Source of the DNA: Akkermansia sp.
GTDB taxonomy: Bacteria; Verrucomicrobiota; Verrucomicrobiia; Verrucomicrobiales; Akkermansiaceae
Direction of reading: 5' to 3'
Length of the DNA stretch: 7,445 bases
Assembly: GCA_017555465.1 (NCBI GenBank)
Contig: JAFZGH010000303.1
Span: 1 to 7,445, forward strand
The notes under the pieces were generated by a model. It saw only the letters and a program-made list of their open reading frames with translations. It had not been told where the DNA came from and did no database searches. This document shows positions 1 to 7,290 of the stretch, piece by piece. Position numbers and translations under genes: made by a program. Every line of letters begins with the position of its first letter. Within the stretch, counting starts at the first letter, position 1.

Positions 1-1482
1 TATGGCACCAGCTTCCTGCCGCCCTTTAACGAGGACTGCTATACTGTGTTTGTGAATGCCGTGCCCGGCACCTCGCTGGCCGAGACCGAGCGCGTATCGC
101 GTCAGGTGATGGCGGAGCTGGAAAAGATTGAAGGCGTCAAGACCGTGACCCAGCGTACCGGCCGCGCCGAGAACGATGAACACGCCGAACCGGTGAGTGC
201 CTCCGAGCTGGTGGTGCGTGTCGACCTGGATTTTGACCAGCGCAAGATACGCGAGGATATCCGCAAGGTGATTTCCGGTATGCCCGGCATGGGCGGCATG
301 ATTGGTTACCCGCTGGCGCACCGCATTTCCTCGGCGCTTTCCGGCTCGAACTCTGAAATTGCCATCAATATCTACGGCTCGGAGCTGCCGCAGATTCGCG
401 ATGCTGCCAAGAAAGCCGCGGAAATCCTGAGCACGCTGCCGGAAGTGGCTGATGCCCGCGCCAACCGCGAAGTCATGGTCGATACCATCTGCGTGGACTA
501 CAACCGCGAGGTGCTGGCCACTTATGGCCTCACCGTTGCCGATGCTGCCGAGCAGGTATCTGCGGCCATGCAGGGGTACAAGGCCGGTGAAATCATCAAG
601 AACCTGGACCACTGGAACATCATGCTGCGCCTTGCGCCCGAACTGCGCATGAGCATGGATGATGTGAGCAACCTGCAACTTGTGGCTCCCGGTGGCCGGA
701 TGCTGCGCCTCTCTGACGCTGCACACGTTTACCGCGCCGAAACGACCAACCTGATTCTGCGCGACAACACTCGCCGCAAAGCCATGATTTCCTGCAACCC
801 CAGCATTGATTCCAATCTGGGCGACCTGGCAGACGCCTGCCGCGCGAAGCTTGACCCGGTGATGAACGCCATGGGTTGCTCGGTGGACTACGCCGGCACT
901 ATCAAGAGCCGCGAGGAAGCCGGCCGCCGCCTGTACATCCTGGGTGGTATCGTGTGCGTGCTCATCGTTCTGCTGCTCTCCAGCTCGCTGGGCAGCGTGC
1001 GCCGCGCGCTCGTCACGCTCATCAACATCCCGCTCTGCCTGGTGGGTGGCATTGTGGCAGTGTTCCTCGCCTCGCCCGATACAGTGAAATCCGTGCTCAG
1101 CGGTGAGACCTACATTCCCCCCATCCTCTCCGTGAGCTCCATCGTGGGCTTCGTCACCGTGGTGGGCTTTGCTATTCGCTCCGGTCTCATTCTGCTCAAC
1201 CGCTACCGCGTGCTGGAGGAGCAGGGAATGAGCACCATTGATGCCATCCGCGATGGCTCCCGCGAGCGCGTCATCCCCATCATGATGACCTCGCTTACCA
1301 CCATATTGGGGCTGCTGCCGCTTGTCTGGGCCAAGGATCAGCCTGGCGGTGAGCTGCTTGCTCCGCTGGCCATCGTGCAGTTCGGCGGGCTGGTCTCCGC
1401 GACCATCCTGAACCTCCTTGTTATTCCGGCTACCAGCCGCCTCTTTATGCGTTGGCTCGCCCCCCGGAAGGACGAGGATTAA
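1..1482 (+). CDS. RND efflux permease, CusA/CzcA-like (C-terminal part, 5' truncated by window)
   Basis: Inner-membrane proton-driven pump subunit that would export substrates through a periplasmic adaptor and outer-membrane channel. The frame is open from base 1, so the gene begins before the window; 493 codons are visible, against about 1,030-1,050 residues for a full-length protein of this family. The GTG at 46 is internal: the codons before it read YGTSFLPPFNEDCYT, matching the conserved FLPPFNEG motif that opens the second porter half. Next come PGTSL (visible residues about 22-26) and RTGRAE (about 52-57), which resemble the heavy-metal (HME) RND branch, and GTIKSREEA (about 299-307). 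Five hydrophobic segments follow (about 313-330, 338-357, 375-401, 425-441, 453-480), fitting TM8-TM12. The charged proton-relay helix TM4 lies outside the window, so substrate class cannot be settled; metal ions are suggested only by HME-like motifs. The loop between the second and third segments looks longer than usual. It converges with the kinase gene and ends in TAA at 1480-1482. Confidence 0.93.
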   Translation, partial: YGTSFLPPFNEDCYTVFVNAVPGTSLAETERVSRQVMAELEKIEGVKTVTQRTGRAENDEHAEPVSASELVVRVDLDFDQRKIREDIRKVISGMPGMGGMIGYPLAHRISSALSGSNSEIAINIYGSELPQIRDAAKKAAEILSTLPEVADARANREVMVDTICVDYNREVLATYGLTVADAAEQVSAAMQGYKAGEIIKNLDHWNIMLRLAPELRMSMDDVSNLQLVAPGGRMLRLSDAAHVYRAETTNLILRDNTRRKAMISCNPSIDSNLGDLADACRAKLDPVMNAMGCSVDYAGTIKSREEAGRRLYILGGIVCVLIVLLLSSSLGSVRRALVTLINIPLCLVGGIVAVFLASPDTVKSVLSGETYIPPILSVSSIVGFVTVVGFAIRSGLILLNRYRVLEEQGMSTIDAIRDGSRERVIPIMMTSLTTILGLLPLVWAKDQPGGELLAPLAIVQFGGLVSATILNLLVIPATSRLFMRWLAPRKDED

Positions 1483-1513
1483 AGACATATCAACGCGTTT
1501 TCAACTCTAAACC

Positions 1514-1541
1514 CTAATGCCCGGCTTTTGCCGGGCATTAG
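1514..1541. terminator. Perfect 12-bp hairpin between convergent genes
   Basis: CTAATGCCCGGC (1514-1525) pairs exactly with GCCGGGCATTAG (1530-1541) around a TTTT loop. It lies 31 bases after the RND stop and 67 bases beyond the kinase stop on the opposite strand, so it could end transcripts from both sides. Neither flank has a clean run of T: the plus-strand exit reads CATTATTAA and the minus-strand exit GGTTTAGAG. Classical intrinsic termination is therefore plausible but not textbook; the stem may instead mark a 3' end formed by Rho or processing. Confidence 0.6.
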
Positions 1542-1608
1542 CATTATTAAGGTAAAAGGGTTAATGTTATAACAGCAGGCCGGTGTAGAGTTGGAGCCTG
1601 CCGTGTGA

Positions 1609-2745
1609 TTATGCCGGCAGGAGGCGGATGACTCGGTCTGCGCGGGGCAGGGTGATAGTGACGGTGGTGCCGGTGCCTTCCTTAGATGCGAAGCCGAGGG
1701 TGCCGCCGTGGTCTTTGATAATGCGGCGGACGATGAGAAGCCCCAGGCCGTTGCCTTTGCGTTTGGTGGTGCGGAAGGGTTCGTACATGCTGCCCATGAC
1801 TTCGTGGGAGATGCCGGTGCCGGTGTCGGAAATGACGATGCGGAGGTCGTTGTCGTTGTAGGCGGTCTGGATGTAGATGCCTCCGTCATCACCGGGGATG
1901 GATTGGTAGGCGTTGCGGATGAGGTTGTAGAGCGCCTGGAAGAGCTGGGTGCTGTCAGCGGCGAGTTCGGGGAGGTTCTCGCTGAGTTCGAGGTGCACGC
2001 AGATGCCGCGGGGGGCGATTTCCGGGTCGAGGGTTTCAATGACCTGCTCAATGAGGGTGTTGAGGTTGAGCGGTGCGCGCTGCAGGCGGGTGGGGCGCAT
2101 GCTTTGCAGGAACTGGTGCAGCAGGGTATCGAGCCGCTGGGTTTCGCTGAGCGCGGTTTCGAGCAGGGGAGTGAGCCTGGCCGCGTCGTCCACGGGAAGC
2201 TTGGCGAGCTTGCGCTGCAGGAGCTGGAGATTGAGACCGAGGGAGTTAAGTGGGTTTCCGATTTCGTGCGCCACGGCGCTGGCCATGTAGCTGAGCAGAT
2301 TCATCTGCTCGGCCTCGGCGTTTTCTTCGCCGCGGGTGTGCTGTTCGGTGTCATCGCGTATGAGGAGCAGGTATTCACTGCCACCGGCGATGGGGCTCAT
2401 GTGCAGGTGGTAGTGCCGGGGCGCGGGGTAGTTGACCTGCAGGTCGCGGGTGATGGCGATGCCGCTGTGGCAGAGGTCCTCCCATTGGCAGGTGCCACCG
2501 GTGAGGGTTTCAAAAGGGGTTTTGAGAAGATCTCTCAGGGGGCGGGCGTAGATATCTGCCGCGGCGCGGTTGGCAAAGCGGGCCTGGCCGCTGGGGTCAA
2601 AGAGGATGATGCCGTCGCGCAGGGTGTCGAAGATGTCTTGCAGGAGCCCTTTTTCGGAGACGAGACGCATGAAGATGCTGCGCAGTTCTTCCGGGGTGAG
2701 GTGGTCGAGCCGGGTGACGAGTTTGTCGAGGGTGTCCTGCTTCAT
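1609..2745 (-). CDS. Cytosolic PAS-domain sensor histidine kinase (NtrB-like architecture)
   Basis: Autophosphorylating sensor of a two-component system, 378 residues. A helical N-terminus (1-35) leads into a PAS-type sensor domain (about 36-135, DGIILFD at 44-50). The HisKA helix follows with the H-box AHEIGNPLN, phospho-acceptor His160 and Asn164. The HATPase_c domain (about 225-367) has an N-box NLIRNAYQS (274-282), G1 DTGTG (307-311), F-box YEPF (321-324) and G2 GNGLGL (331-336). All catalytic boxes are intact. I see no signal peptide or membrane segment, so the input should be cytoplasmic or come from a protein partner. The PAS region holds an unusual set of Cys and His (C86, C92, H93, H111, H113, H115). 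The start ATG overlaps the TGA stop of the upstream GH31 gene (ATGA, 2742-2745), with no Shine-Dalgarno sequence before it, so translation is probably coupled to GH31. No response regulator is adjacent: the next gene downstream is the convergent RND pump. Family assignment is firm; signal and partner are unknown. Confidence 0.93.
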   Translation of the reverse strand: MKQDTLDKLVTRLDHLTPEELRSIFMRLVSEKGLLQDIFDTLRDGIILFDPSGQARFANRAAADIYARPLRDLLKTPFETLTGGTCQWEDLCHSGIAITRDLQVNYPAPRHYHLHMSPIAGGSEYLLLIRDDTEQHTRGEENAEAEQMNLLSYMASAVAHEIGNPLNSLGLNLQLLQRKLAKLPVDDAARLTPLLETALSETQRLDTLLHQFLQSMRPTRLQRAPLNLNTLIEQVIETLDPEIAPRGICVHLELSENLPELAADSTQLFQALYNLIRNAYQSIPGDDGGIYIQTAYNDNDLRIVISDTGTGISHEVMGSMYEPFRTTKRKGNGLGLLIVRRIIKDHGGTLGFASKEGTGTTVTITLPRADRVIRLLPA

Positions 2746-5114
2746 AATTCGATGTGGACGCGGTTGGAGTACATGGGGATTTCCGCTCGGTAGACATTGT
2801 GTTCGTCGAAGCTGCCGGGGCAGTCTGCGCCATCGGCAACCACACTGGGTTTGGCGCCCAAGGGCAGGGCATGCAGAGCCAGGGTGGCGGTATCTGCGGT
2901 GGGGTCGAGGTTGCCCTCACCTTCGCGAATGATAGTGATGCTGCGGCGGGTGGCGGTATAGTGGAAGCGGTGCAGGCGGTACATGCCGATGCGGTAGGCC
3001 TGGCCATCGCCTGCGTCTTCGTAGTGGCAGGAGGTGGCTTCGCAGTCCGGAGCCCACCACAGGTCGTAGGTGATATGCGGGGCCTTGAGCTGGCCTACGT
3101 ATTGCTGCACCGGCCAGCGGGGAATGAGGTGGCCTCCGCGCACAAAGACGGGGATGCGGCTCATCGGTGTGGAAACCCAGACCTCCTCGCCTGCGGCGGG
3201 GGCTGGGGCATCCGTCCAGAGGGAATACCACGGGCCGGGGGGCATGTAGAGGAATCTCCCGCTTTCGCCGGGATGGTGCACGGGAACGATGTAGAGCGAA
3301 TCGCCCAGGAAGAATTCGCTGCTGCGCCAGTACATGTCCGGGTTTTCGGGGTACATGATGGCCAGTGCGCGGATGATGGGCAACCCCTGGGTGTGGTAAC
3401 GGTGGAACTGGGTGTAGAGGTAGGGGAGAAGGCGGTAGCGCTCCATAATGGCGAGCCTCACGTGCTGCTCCACCAGCGGGCCGAAGCACCAGGGTTCCTG
3501 TCCTCCGTATTCGCCGTTGGAGTGATTGCGGAAGAAGGTGTGGAACGCGGCCATCTGCATCCAGCGGCAGAAAAGTTCGGGCGTGGGGTGGCCGAGGAAA
3601 CCGCCCGTGTCTGCACCGCAGAAGGAAACGCCACTGGTGCTGAGGCGCTGTACCATGAGGTTAGCCATTTTAAGGTTCTCCCAGTCAGAGTTATTATCGC
3701 CGGTCCAGGTGGCGGCATAGCGCTGCAGCCCGGCAAAGCCGGCGCGGGAGAGCACAAAGGGGCGGCGGTCCGGGGCGTACATGAGCATGCCCTTACGCGT
3801 GGCGCGTGCCATGCATTGGCCGTAGATGTTGTGAGCCTTGAGGTGGGAGCAGGAAAAGCCATCGAACGCATGGCGGGTGTCGTCCGGGAAGGTGCGGTCG
3901 GGGAACAGGGCGGGCTCGTTCATGTCTACCCAGATGCCGCGCACCCCGATATCGGCCACTTGCTTCTTGAAGAGCCCAGCCCACCAGTTGCGGGTATCGG
4001 GCGAGGTGAAGTCCGGGAAGGTGCAGAGACCGGGCCACACGTCGCCCTCCAGCAGGGCGCCGTCGTGCCGGCGGCAGAACACGTTGCGCTCAAAGCCGCT
4101 GCGCCATACGAAGTTGTCCGGGTTAATCTTGATGCCGGGGTTGGCAATGGTAACCACCTTGAAGCCATCTGCCCCTAGGCGTTGAATCATGCCTGCCGGA
4201 TCGGGGAAGTGTTCGCTGCTCCAGGTGAGGGACTGGAAGCCCTCCATGTGGTGAATGTCGAGGTGGATGGCATCGCAGGGAATCTTTCGCTTGCGCAGCT
4301 GGTGAGCCAGTGATTTGACTGCGCTTTCGGGGTAGTAGCTCCATTTGCTCTGGTGGTAGCCCAGTGCCCAGAGCGGGGGCATGGGGGGCAGCCCGGTGAG
4401 GCGGGTGTATGTGGCCACGGTGTCGAGCGCATCTGCACCGGCAATGAAGTAGTAATCCATCTGCCCGCCATCTGCGCCGAAAAGAATGCGGTCCTGGCGC
4501 TCGCGCCCGAAATCGAAGTACGAGCGCATGGTGTTGTCGAAGTAGATGCCGTACTGTGTGCCGCGATTCAGGCAGAGGAAGAAAGGAATACTCTTGTAGA
4601 GCGGGTCGCTTTCCGGGGTGAATTTGTAGTGATCCGCCCCCCACATGTCGAGGCGGCGGCCGCGCAGGTTCAGCGCGCAGGGTTTATCCCCCAGGCCGAA
4701 GAAGTGCGCCTGCTCAGGCATGTGCTTGAGCACCCACACCAGGTCATCCCCCGTGCGGTCAGAGCGGCGATGCCCCATCCCCTCGGCATCGGCGCAGAGC
4801 AGGGCTCCGCTGCGGTGGTCGTAGAACTCGATGCCGCCGTCGAGGCGGCGCACCCGCACCTCCAGGCGCTCGCTGAGCAGGGCAATATAGCCCGGGTTCT
4901 CCTCTTCCTCCAGCGCAGGGGGGGCAGGGGTGTATTCGGCGGCGATGCCGTAGCTCGGCACGTTTTCAAAGACCGCCTGGGTGACATAGCGACAGCGCAC
5001 AACGCCCGGTTCCAGAAAACTGAGTCTGAGCCGGGTGGTGGGCAGTTCGAGTTCGAGGGTGTGGGAATCTACCCATTCGGAACTGCGCAGGGAGTTCTGG
5101 CTGCGTGCGGGCAT
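2742..5114 (-). CDS. Glycoside hydrolase family 31, probable intracellular alpha-glucosidase
   Basis: Retaining exo-acting glycosidase, most likely releasing glucose from the non-reducing end of alpha-glucans or maltooligosaccharides; 790 residues. An N-terminal beta-sandwich (about 1-225, with FGLGDKP at 139-145) precedes the (beta/alpha)8 barrel (about 245-570). The barrel carries LDIHHMEGF (285-293), the nucleophile motif GIWVDMNEP with Asp397, the acid/base motif WTGDN with Asp473, and FFRNHS (527-532). C-terminal beta-sandwich domains follow (about 590-790). All catalytic residues are present. There is no signal peptide or lipobox, so it should act in the cytoplasm on imported or stored glucan. 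It starts 31 bases after the HIT gene and overlaps the kinase gene by 4 bases. No purine-rich ribosome-binding site precedes the ATG; the upstream bases read TTTCCCTGCGGCT. Family 31 also contains alpha-xylosidases and sulfoquinovosidases. I prefer alpha-glucosidase from overall motif resemblance, but the substrate is not proven by sequence. Confidence 0.93.
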   Translation of the reverse strand: MPARSQNSLRSSEWVDSHTLELELPTTRLRLSFLEPGVVRCRYVTQAVFENVPSYGIAAEYTPAPPALEEEENPGYIALLSERLEVRVRRLDGGIEFYDHRSGALLCADAEGMGHRRSDRTGDDLVWVLKHMPEQAHFFGLGDKPCALNLRGRRLDMWGADHYKFTPESDPLYKSIPFFLCLNRGTQYGIYFDNTMRSYFDFGRERQDRILFGADGGQMDYYFIAGADALDTVATYTRLTGLPPMPPLWALGYHQSKWSYYPESAVKSLAHQLRKRKIPCDAIHLDIHHMEGFQSLTWSSEHFPDPAGMIQRLGADGFKVVTIANPGIKINPDNFVWRSGFERNVFCRRHDGALLEGDVWPGLCTFPDFTSPDTRNWWAGLFKKQVADIGVRGIWVDMNEPALFPDRTFPDDTRHAFDGFSCSHLKAHNIYGQCMARATRKGMLMYAPDRRPFVLSRAGFAGLQRYAATWTGDNNSDWENLKMANLMVQRLSTSGVSFCGADTGGFLGHPTPELFCRWMQMAAFHTFFRNHSNGEYGGQEPWCFGPLVEQHVRLAIMERYRLLPYLYTQFHRYHTQGLPIIRALAIMYPENPDMYWRSSEFFLGDSLYIVPVHHPGESGRFLYMPPGPWYSLWTDAPAPAAGEEVWVSTPMSRIPVFVRGGHLIPRWPVQQYVGQLKAPHITYDLWWAPDCEATSCHYEDAGDGQAYRIGMYRLHRFHYTATRRSITIIREGEGNLDPTADTATLALHALPLGAKPSVVADGADCPGSFDEHNVYRAEIPMYSNRVHIEL

Positions 5115-5145
5115 AGCCGCAGGGAAATATCAGAGAGACGGTGGA

Positions 5146-5490
5146 CTAACCGGGAGGCCACTGCAGGGAGCGCCCGCCGATGATGTGGATGTGCAGGTGG
5201 GGGACAGTCTGGCCTCCATCGTCCCCGGTGTTGAGCACGGTGCGGAAGCCGCCGACTTCGAGGCCTTCGGCGCGGGCAATGTCACCCACTTTGAGCATGA
5301 GGTGCGCCAGCAGCGCGGCATCTTCTGCCGTGGCGGCAGCAATGCTGGGAATGGGCTTGCGGGGGATGAGCAGCACATGCACCGGAGCTGCCGGGGCAAT
5401 GTCGCGGAAGGCTACGCAGTGCTCATCTTCGTACACGATGGCTGCGGGGATTTCCTTGTCTGCGATTTTCTGAAAAAGGGTCTTTTCCAT
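5146..5490 (-). CDS. hinT: HIT-family purine nucleoside phosphoramidase (HinT-like)
   Basis: Small histidine-triad hydrolase, 114 residues, close to the length of bacterial HinT (about 110-120). Family members cleave P-N bonds in adenosine phosphoramidates and aminoacyl-adenylates; the physiological substrate is usually unclear. The N-terminus has the typical FxKIxxxEIP pattern (6-15), then VYEDE (19-23), AFRDIAPAAPVHVLLIP (27-43), and the triad HLHIH with His98, His100 (expected nucleophile) and His102. It ends in GGRSLQWPPG, similar to the usual HinT C-terminus, so the protein looks complete. It is the first gene of a probable unit with GH31 and the kinase, with 31 bases to the GH31 start. 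The start ATG (5488-5490) has no Shine-Dalgarno sequence; the preceding bases read AAATATCCCTGC. Its position near the glycosidase does not by itself imply a shared pathway. Confidence 0.94.
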   Translation of the reverse strand: MEKTLFQKIADKEIPAAIVYEDEHCVAFRDIAPAAPVHVLLIPRKPIPSIAAATAEDAALLAHLMLKVGDIARAEGLEVGGFRTVLNTGDDGGQTVPHLHIHIIGGRSLQWPPG

Positions 5491-5499
5491 GCAGGGATA

Positions 5500-5528
5500 T
5501 TTTTAGCATAACATGCCGGGGCTTTCAA
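5500..5528 (-). promoter_or_regulatory. Possible sigma-70-type promoter for the HIT/GH31/kinase unit
   Basis: On the minus strand TTGAAA (5528-5523, five of six matches to TTGACA) is followed after 17 bases by TAAAAA (5505-5500, four of six to TATAAT). Transcription would then start only a few bases before the ATG at 5490, giving an almost leaderless message. An overlapping TATGCT (5510-5505) is another -10 candidate but sits only 12 bases from TTGAAA. The heptamer repeat lies immediately upstream of the -35. This is a consensus match only. Confidence 0.3.
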
Positions 5529-5530
5529 GT

Positions 5531-5558
5531 GAATAGTGCATAGTGAATAGGGAATAGT
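5531..5558. repeat. Four-unit heptamer tandem repeat (GAATAGT type)
   Basis: The 28 bases read as GAATAGT, GCATAGT, GAATAGG, GAATAGT, two exact units and two with one change each. The array lies between the fumarase terminator and the putative HIT promoter, upstream of the HIT start. It has the same unit length, copy number and GAAT opening as the array at 7338-7365. Short heptamer tandem repeats of this kind are known from intergenic regions of several bacteria, notably cyanobacteria; their function is generally unclear. Confidence 0.8.
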
Positions 5559-5578
5559 GGGGACGGACTGAAAGAGGA

Positions 5579-5608
5579 ATCCCCCGTTGCCACCATGCAA
5601 CGGGGGAT
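5579..5608 (-). terminator. Rho-independent-type terminator of the fumarase gene
   Basis: ATCCCCCGTTGC (5579-5590) pairs perfectly with GCAACGGGGGAT (5597-5608) around the loop CACCAT. It sits 27 bases beyond the fumarase stop codon. On the minus strand the stem is followed by TCCTCTTTCAG, a pyrimidine-rich but broken T-tract. Orientation and position support termination of fumarase transcripts. The plus-strand exit (TGGGAAAAGG) does not resemble a terminator. Confidence 0.75.
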
Positions 5609-5635
5609 TGGGAAAAGGTTGGTTTATCCTTTTAT

Positions 5636-7285
5636 TTAGTGGGCGCAGGCAGGGCAGGCCCAGTTGGCGCGGATGTCGGCAAAGAAGTCGTTGCCCTTGT
5701 CATCCACCAGGATGTAGGCGGGGAAGTCCTTCACGGTAATCTTCCAGATGGCTTCCATGCCCAGTTCCGGATACTCGATGCATTCGATGGAGGTGATGCA
5801 GTTCTTGGCCAGGTCTGCTGCCACACCGCCGATGGAACCGAGGTAGAAACCGCCGAACTTCTTGCAGGAATCGGTGACGCACTGGGCGCGGTTGCCCTTG
5901 GCAATCATAATCATGCTGCCGCCGTGGCTCTGGAAGAGCTCCACGTAGGAATCCATGCGGCCTGCCGTGGTCGGGCCGAAGGAACCGGAGGGATAGCCCT
6001 CGGGGGTCTTGGCGGGACCGGCGTAGTAGATGGGGTGGTCCTTGATGTACTGGGGCAGGTCCTTGCCGGCATCGAGCAGTTCCTTGAGCTTGGCGTGGGC
6101 AATGTCACGGCCCACGATGATGGTGCCGGTGAGGGAGAGGCGCGTCTTCACCGGGTACTTGGTGAGCTCGGCCAGCACTTCGCTCATCGGGCGGTCCAGG
6201 TCAACCGGCACACCTTCGCTCTTGGTTTCGCGGTATTCGGCGGGAATGTACTTGCCCGGGTCGTACTCCAGTTCTTCGATGAAGATACCCTCCGGGGTAA
6301 TCTTCGCCTTGGCGTTGCGGTCGGCAGAGCAGGAGACACCCAGAGCCACCGGGCAGGAAGCACCGTGGCGGGGCAGACGCACTACACGCACATCCAGCGC
6401 AAAGGCCTTGCCGCCGAACTGGGCACCCAGACCCAGCTTCTCGGCTTCGAGCTTCAGTTCATTTTCCAGCTCCACGTCGCGGAAGGCGCGGCCGTGTTCG
6501 TTGCCGCTGGTGGGCAGGGAGTCGTAGTACTTGGTGGAGGCCAGCTTCACCGTCTTGAGGCAGATTTCGGCGCTGGTGCCACCCACCACAAAGGCCACAT
6601 GGTAGGGCGGGCAGGCTGCGGTGCCCAGGGTACTCATCTTCTCTACCATGAACTTCTTGAGGGAAGCCGGGTTGAGCAGGGCCTTGGTCTCCTGGTAGAG
6701 GTAGGTCTTGTTGGCCGAGCCGCCACCCTTGGCGATGAAGAGGAAGTCGTACTCCATGCCGTGGTCGGTGGCAAAGAGGTCAATCTGGGCGGGCAGGTTG
6801 GTGCGGGTGTTGATTTCCTTGTACATGTCCAGCGCCACGTTCTGGGAGTAGCGCAGGTTGTTCTTCGTGTAGCAGTCGTAGGCACCGCGGGAGATGTATT
6901 CGGCATCGTTGTAGCCCGTCCACACCTGCTGGCCCTTCTTGCCTACACAGATGGCGGTGCCGGTGTCCTGGCAGAGGGGCAGCACGCCCTGGGCGGCTAC
7001 TTCGGCGTTGCGCAGCATGGTGAGCGCCACGCTCTTGTCGTTTTCAGAAGAGGTCGGGTCAAGCAGGATGTCCTGCACCATCTTGAGGTGTTCCGGGCGC
7101 AGGTAGAAGGCGACATCGTGCCAGGCGGTCTCAGCCAGCAGTCGCAGCCCTTCCGGCTCTACCTTGAGAATGGGCTTGCCTTCAAATTCACTCACGCTCA
7201 CATATTCCTTGGTGAGCAGGCGGTACTTCGTGGTGTCTTCCCCCATGGGGAACATTTCCTGATAGACAAAAGGAGGTGTTGCCAT
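5636..7285 (-). CDS. fumA: Fumarate hydratase, class I, single-chain FumA/FumB type
   Basis: Reversible hydration of fumarate to L-malate in the TCA cycle or its reductive branch, using an oxygen-sensitive [4Fe-4S] cluster in the cytoplasm. At 549 residues it matches the E. coli FumA length (548), with both alpha and beta domains in one chain. Recalled FumA motifs are present: VLPLCQDTGTA (101-111), AKGGGSANKTYLYQETKALL (185-204), GTAACPPYH (221-229), RLPRHGASCPV (303-313), SCSADRN (318-324), GTIIVGRDIAHAKLKE (387-402), IYYAGPAKTPEG (419-430) and GPTTAGRMDSYVE (437-449). The cluster cysteines are C105, C225 and C319, equivalent to E. coli C105, C224 and C318. The C-terminus ends in CPAC, comparable to the CTRC tail of E. 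coli FumA. The chosen start is supported by homology: PFVYQEMFP (5-13) resembles PFHYQAPFP of FumA, so Met11 and Met14 are internal. No Shine-Dalgarno sequence precedes the ATG, and a TATAAT within a palindrome lies ten bases upstream. The gene appears monocistronic. Confidence 0.97.
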   Translation of the reverse strand: MATPPFVYQEMFPMGEDTTKYRLLTKEYVSVSEFEGKPILKVEPEGLRLLAETAWHDVAFYLRPEHLKMVQDILLDPTSSENDKSVALTMLRNAEVAAQGVLPLCQDTGTAICVGKKGQQVWTGYNDAEYISRGAYDCYTKNNLRYSQNVALDMYKEINTRTNLPAQIDLFATDHGMEYDFLFIAKGGGSANKTYLYQETKALLNPASLKKFMVEKMSTLGTAACPPYHVAFVVGGTSAEICLKTVKLASTKYYDSLPTSGNEHGRAFRDVELENELKLEAEKLGLGAQFGGKAFALDVRVVRLPRHGASCPVALGVSCSADRNAKAKITPEGIFIEELEYDPGKYIPAEYRETKSEGVPVDLDRPMSEVLAELTKYPVKTRLSLTGTIIVGRDIAHAKLKELLDAGKDLPQYIKDHPIYYAGPAKTPEGYPSGSFGPTTAGRMDSYVELFQSHGGSMIMIAKGNRAQCVTDSCKKFGGFYLGSIGGVAADLAKNCITSIECIEYPELGMEAIWKITVKDFPAYILVDDKGNDFFADIRANWACPACAH

Positions 7286-7290
7286 AACGC

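Larger units (their letters stand above)
1609..5490 (-). other. Predicted three-gene transcription unit: HIT hydrolase, GH31, sensor kinase
   Basis: The three genes run in the same direction with a 31-base gap and then a 4-base ATGA overlap, and I see no hairpin terminator between them. The unit is bounded upstream by the fumarase terminator at 5579-5608 and downstream by the convergent hairpin at 1514-1541. Co-transcription is inferred from spacing only. A separate promoter inside the 31-base gap or inside the HIT gene cannot be excluded. Confidence 0.6.

Noticed and set aside
46..48. GTG as a possible start of the RND gene
   Set aside because: The frame is open to base 1 and the residues before GTG match the conserved FLPPFNE motif, so the GTG is an internal valine codon.
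1597..1621. 7-bp inverted repeat CCTGCCG/CGGCAGG around the kinase stop codon
   Set aside because: Short stem with an 11-base loop that overlaps the last codons and has no T-tract; weaker than the 12-bp hairpin downstream, so not called as a terminator.
1708..2793. 361-codon open frame on the plus strand antisense to the kinase gene
   Set aside because: All histidine kinase boxes are intact on the minus strand; the antisense frame has only a biased composition and no motif.
2754..4178. 474-codon open frame on the plus strand antisense to the GH31 gene
   Set aside because: The minus strand has intact GH31 catalytic motifs; the antisense product is low-complexity Gly/Ala/Val/Glu-rich and has no family signature.
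4353..5183. 276-codon open frame on the plus strand running across the GH31 5' end and the 31-base gap
   Set aside because: No recognisable domain and no upstream start signal; it is the same kind of antisense shadow.
7268..7276. AAAGGAGGT, a perfect Shine-Dalgarno-like sequence on the plus strand
   Set aside because: It is the complement of fumarase codons 3-6 (Thr-Pro-Pro-Phe) and has no plus-strand start codon or credible gene at proper spacing; its resemblance to the 16S anti-SD end on the mRNA strand is most likely coincidence.
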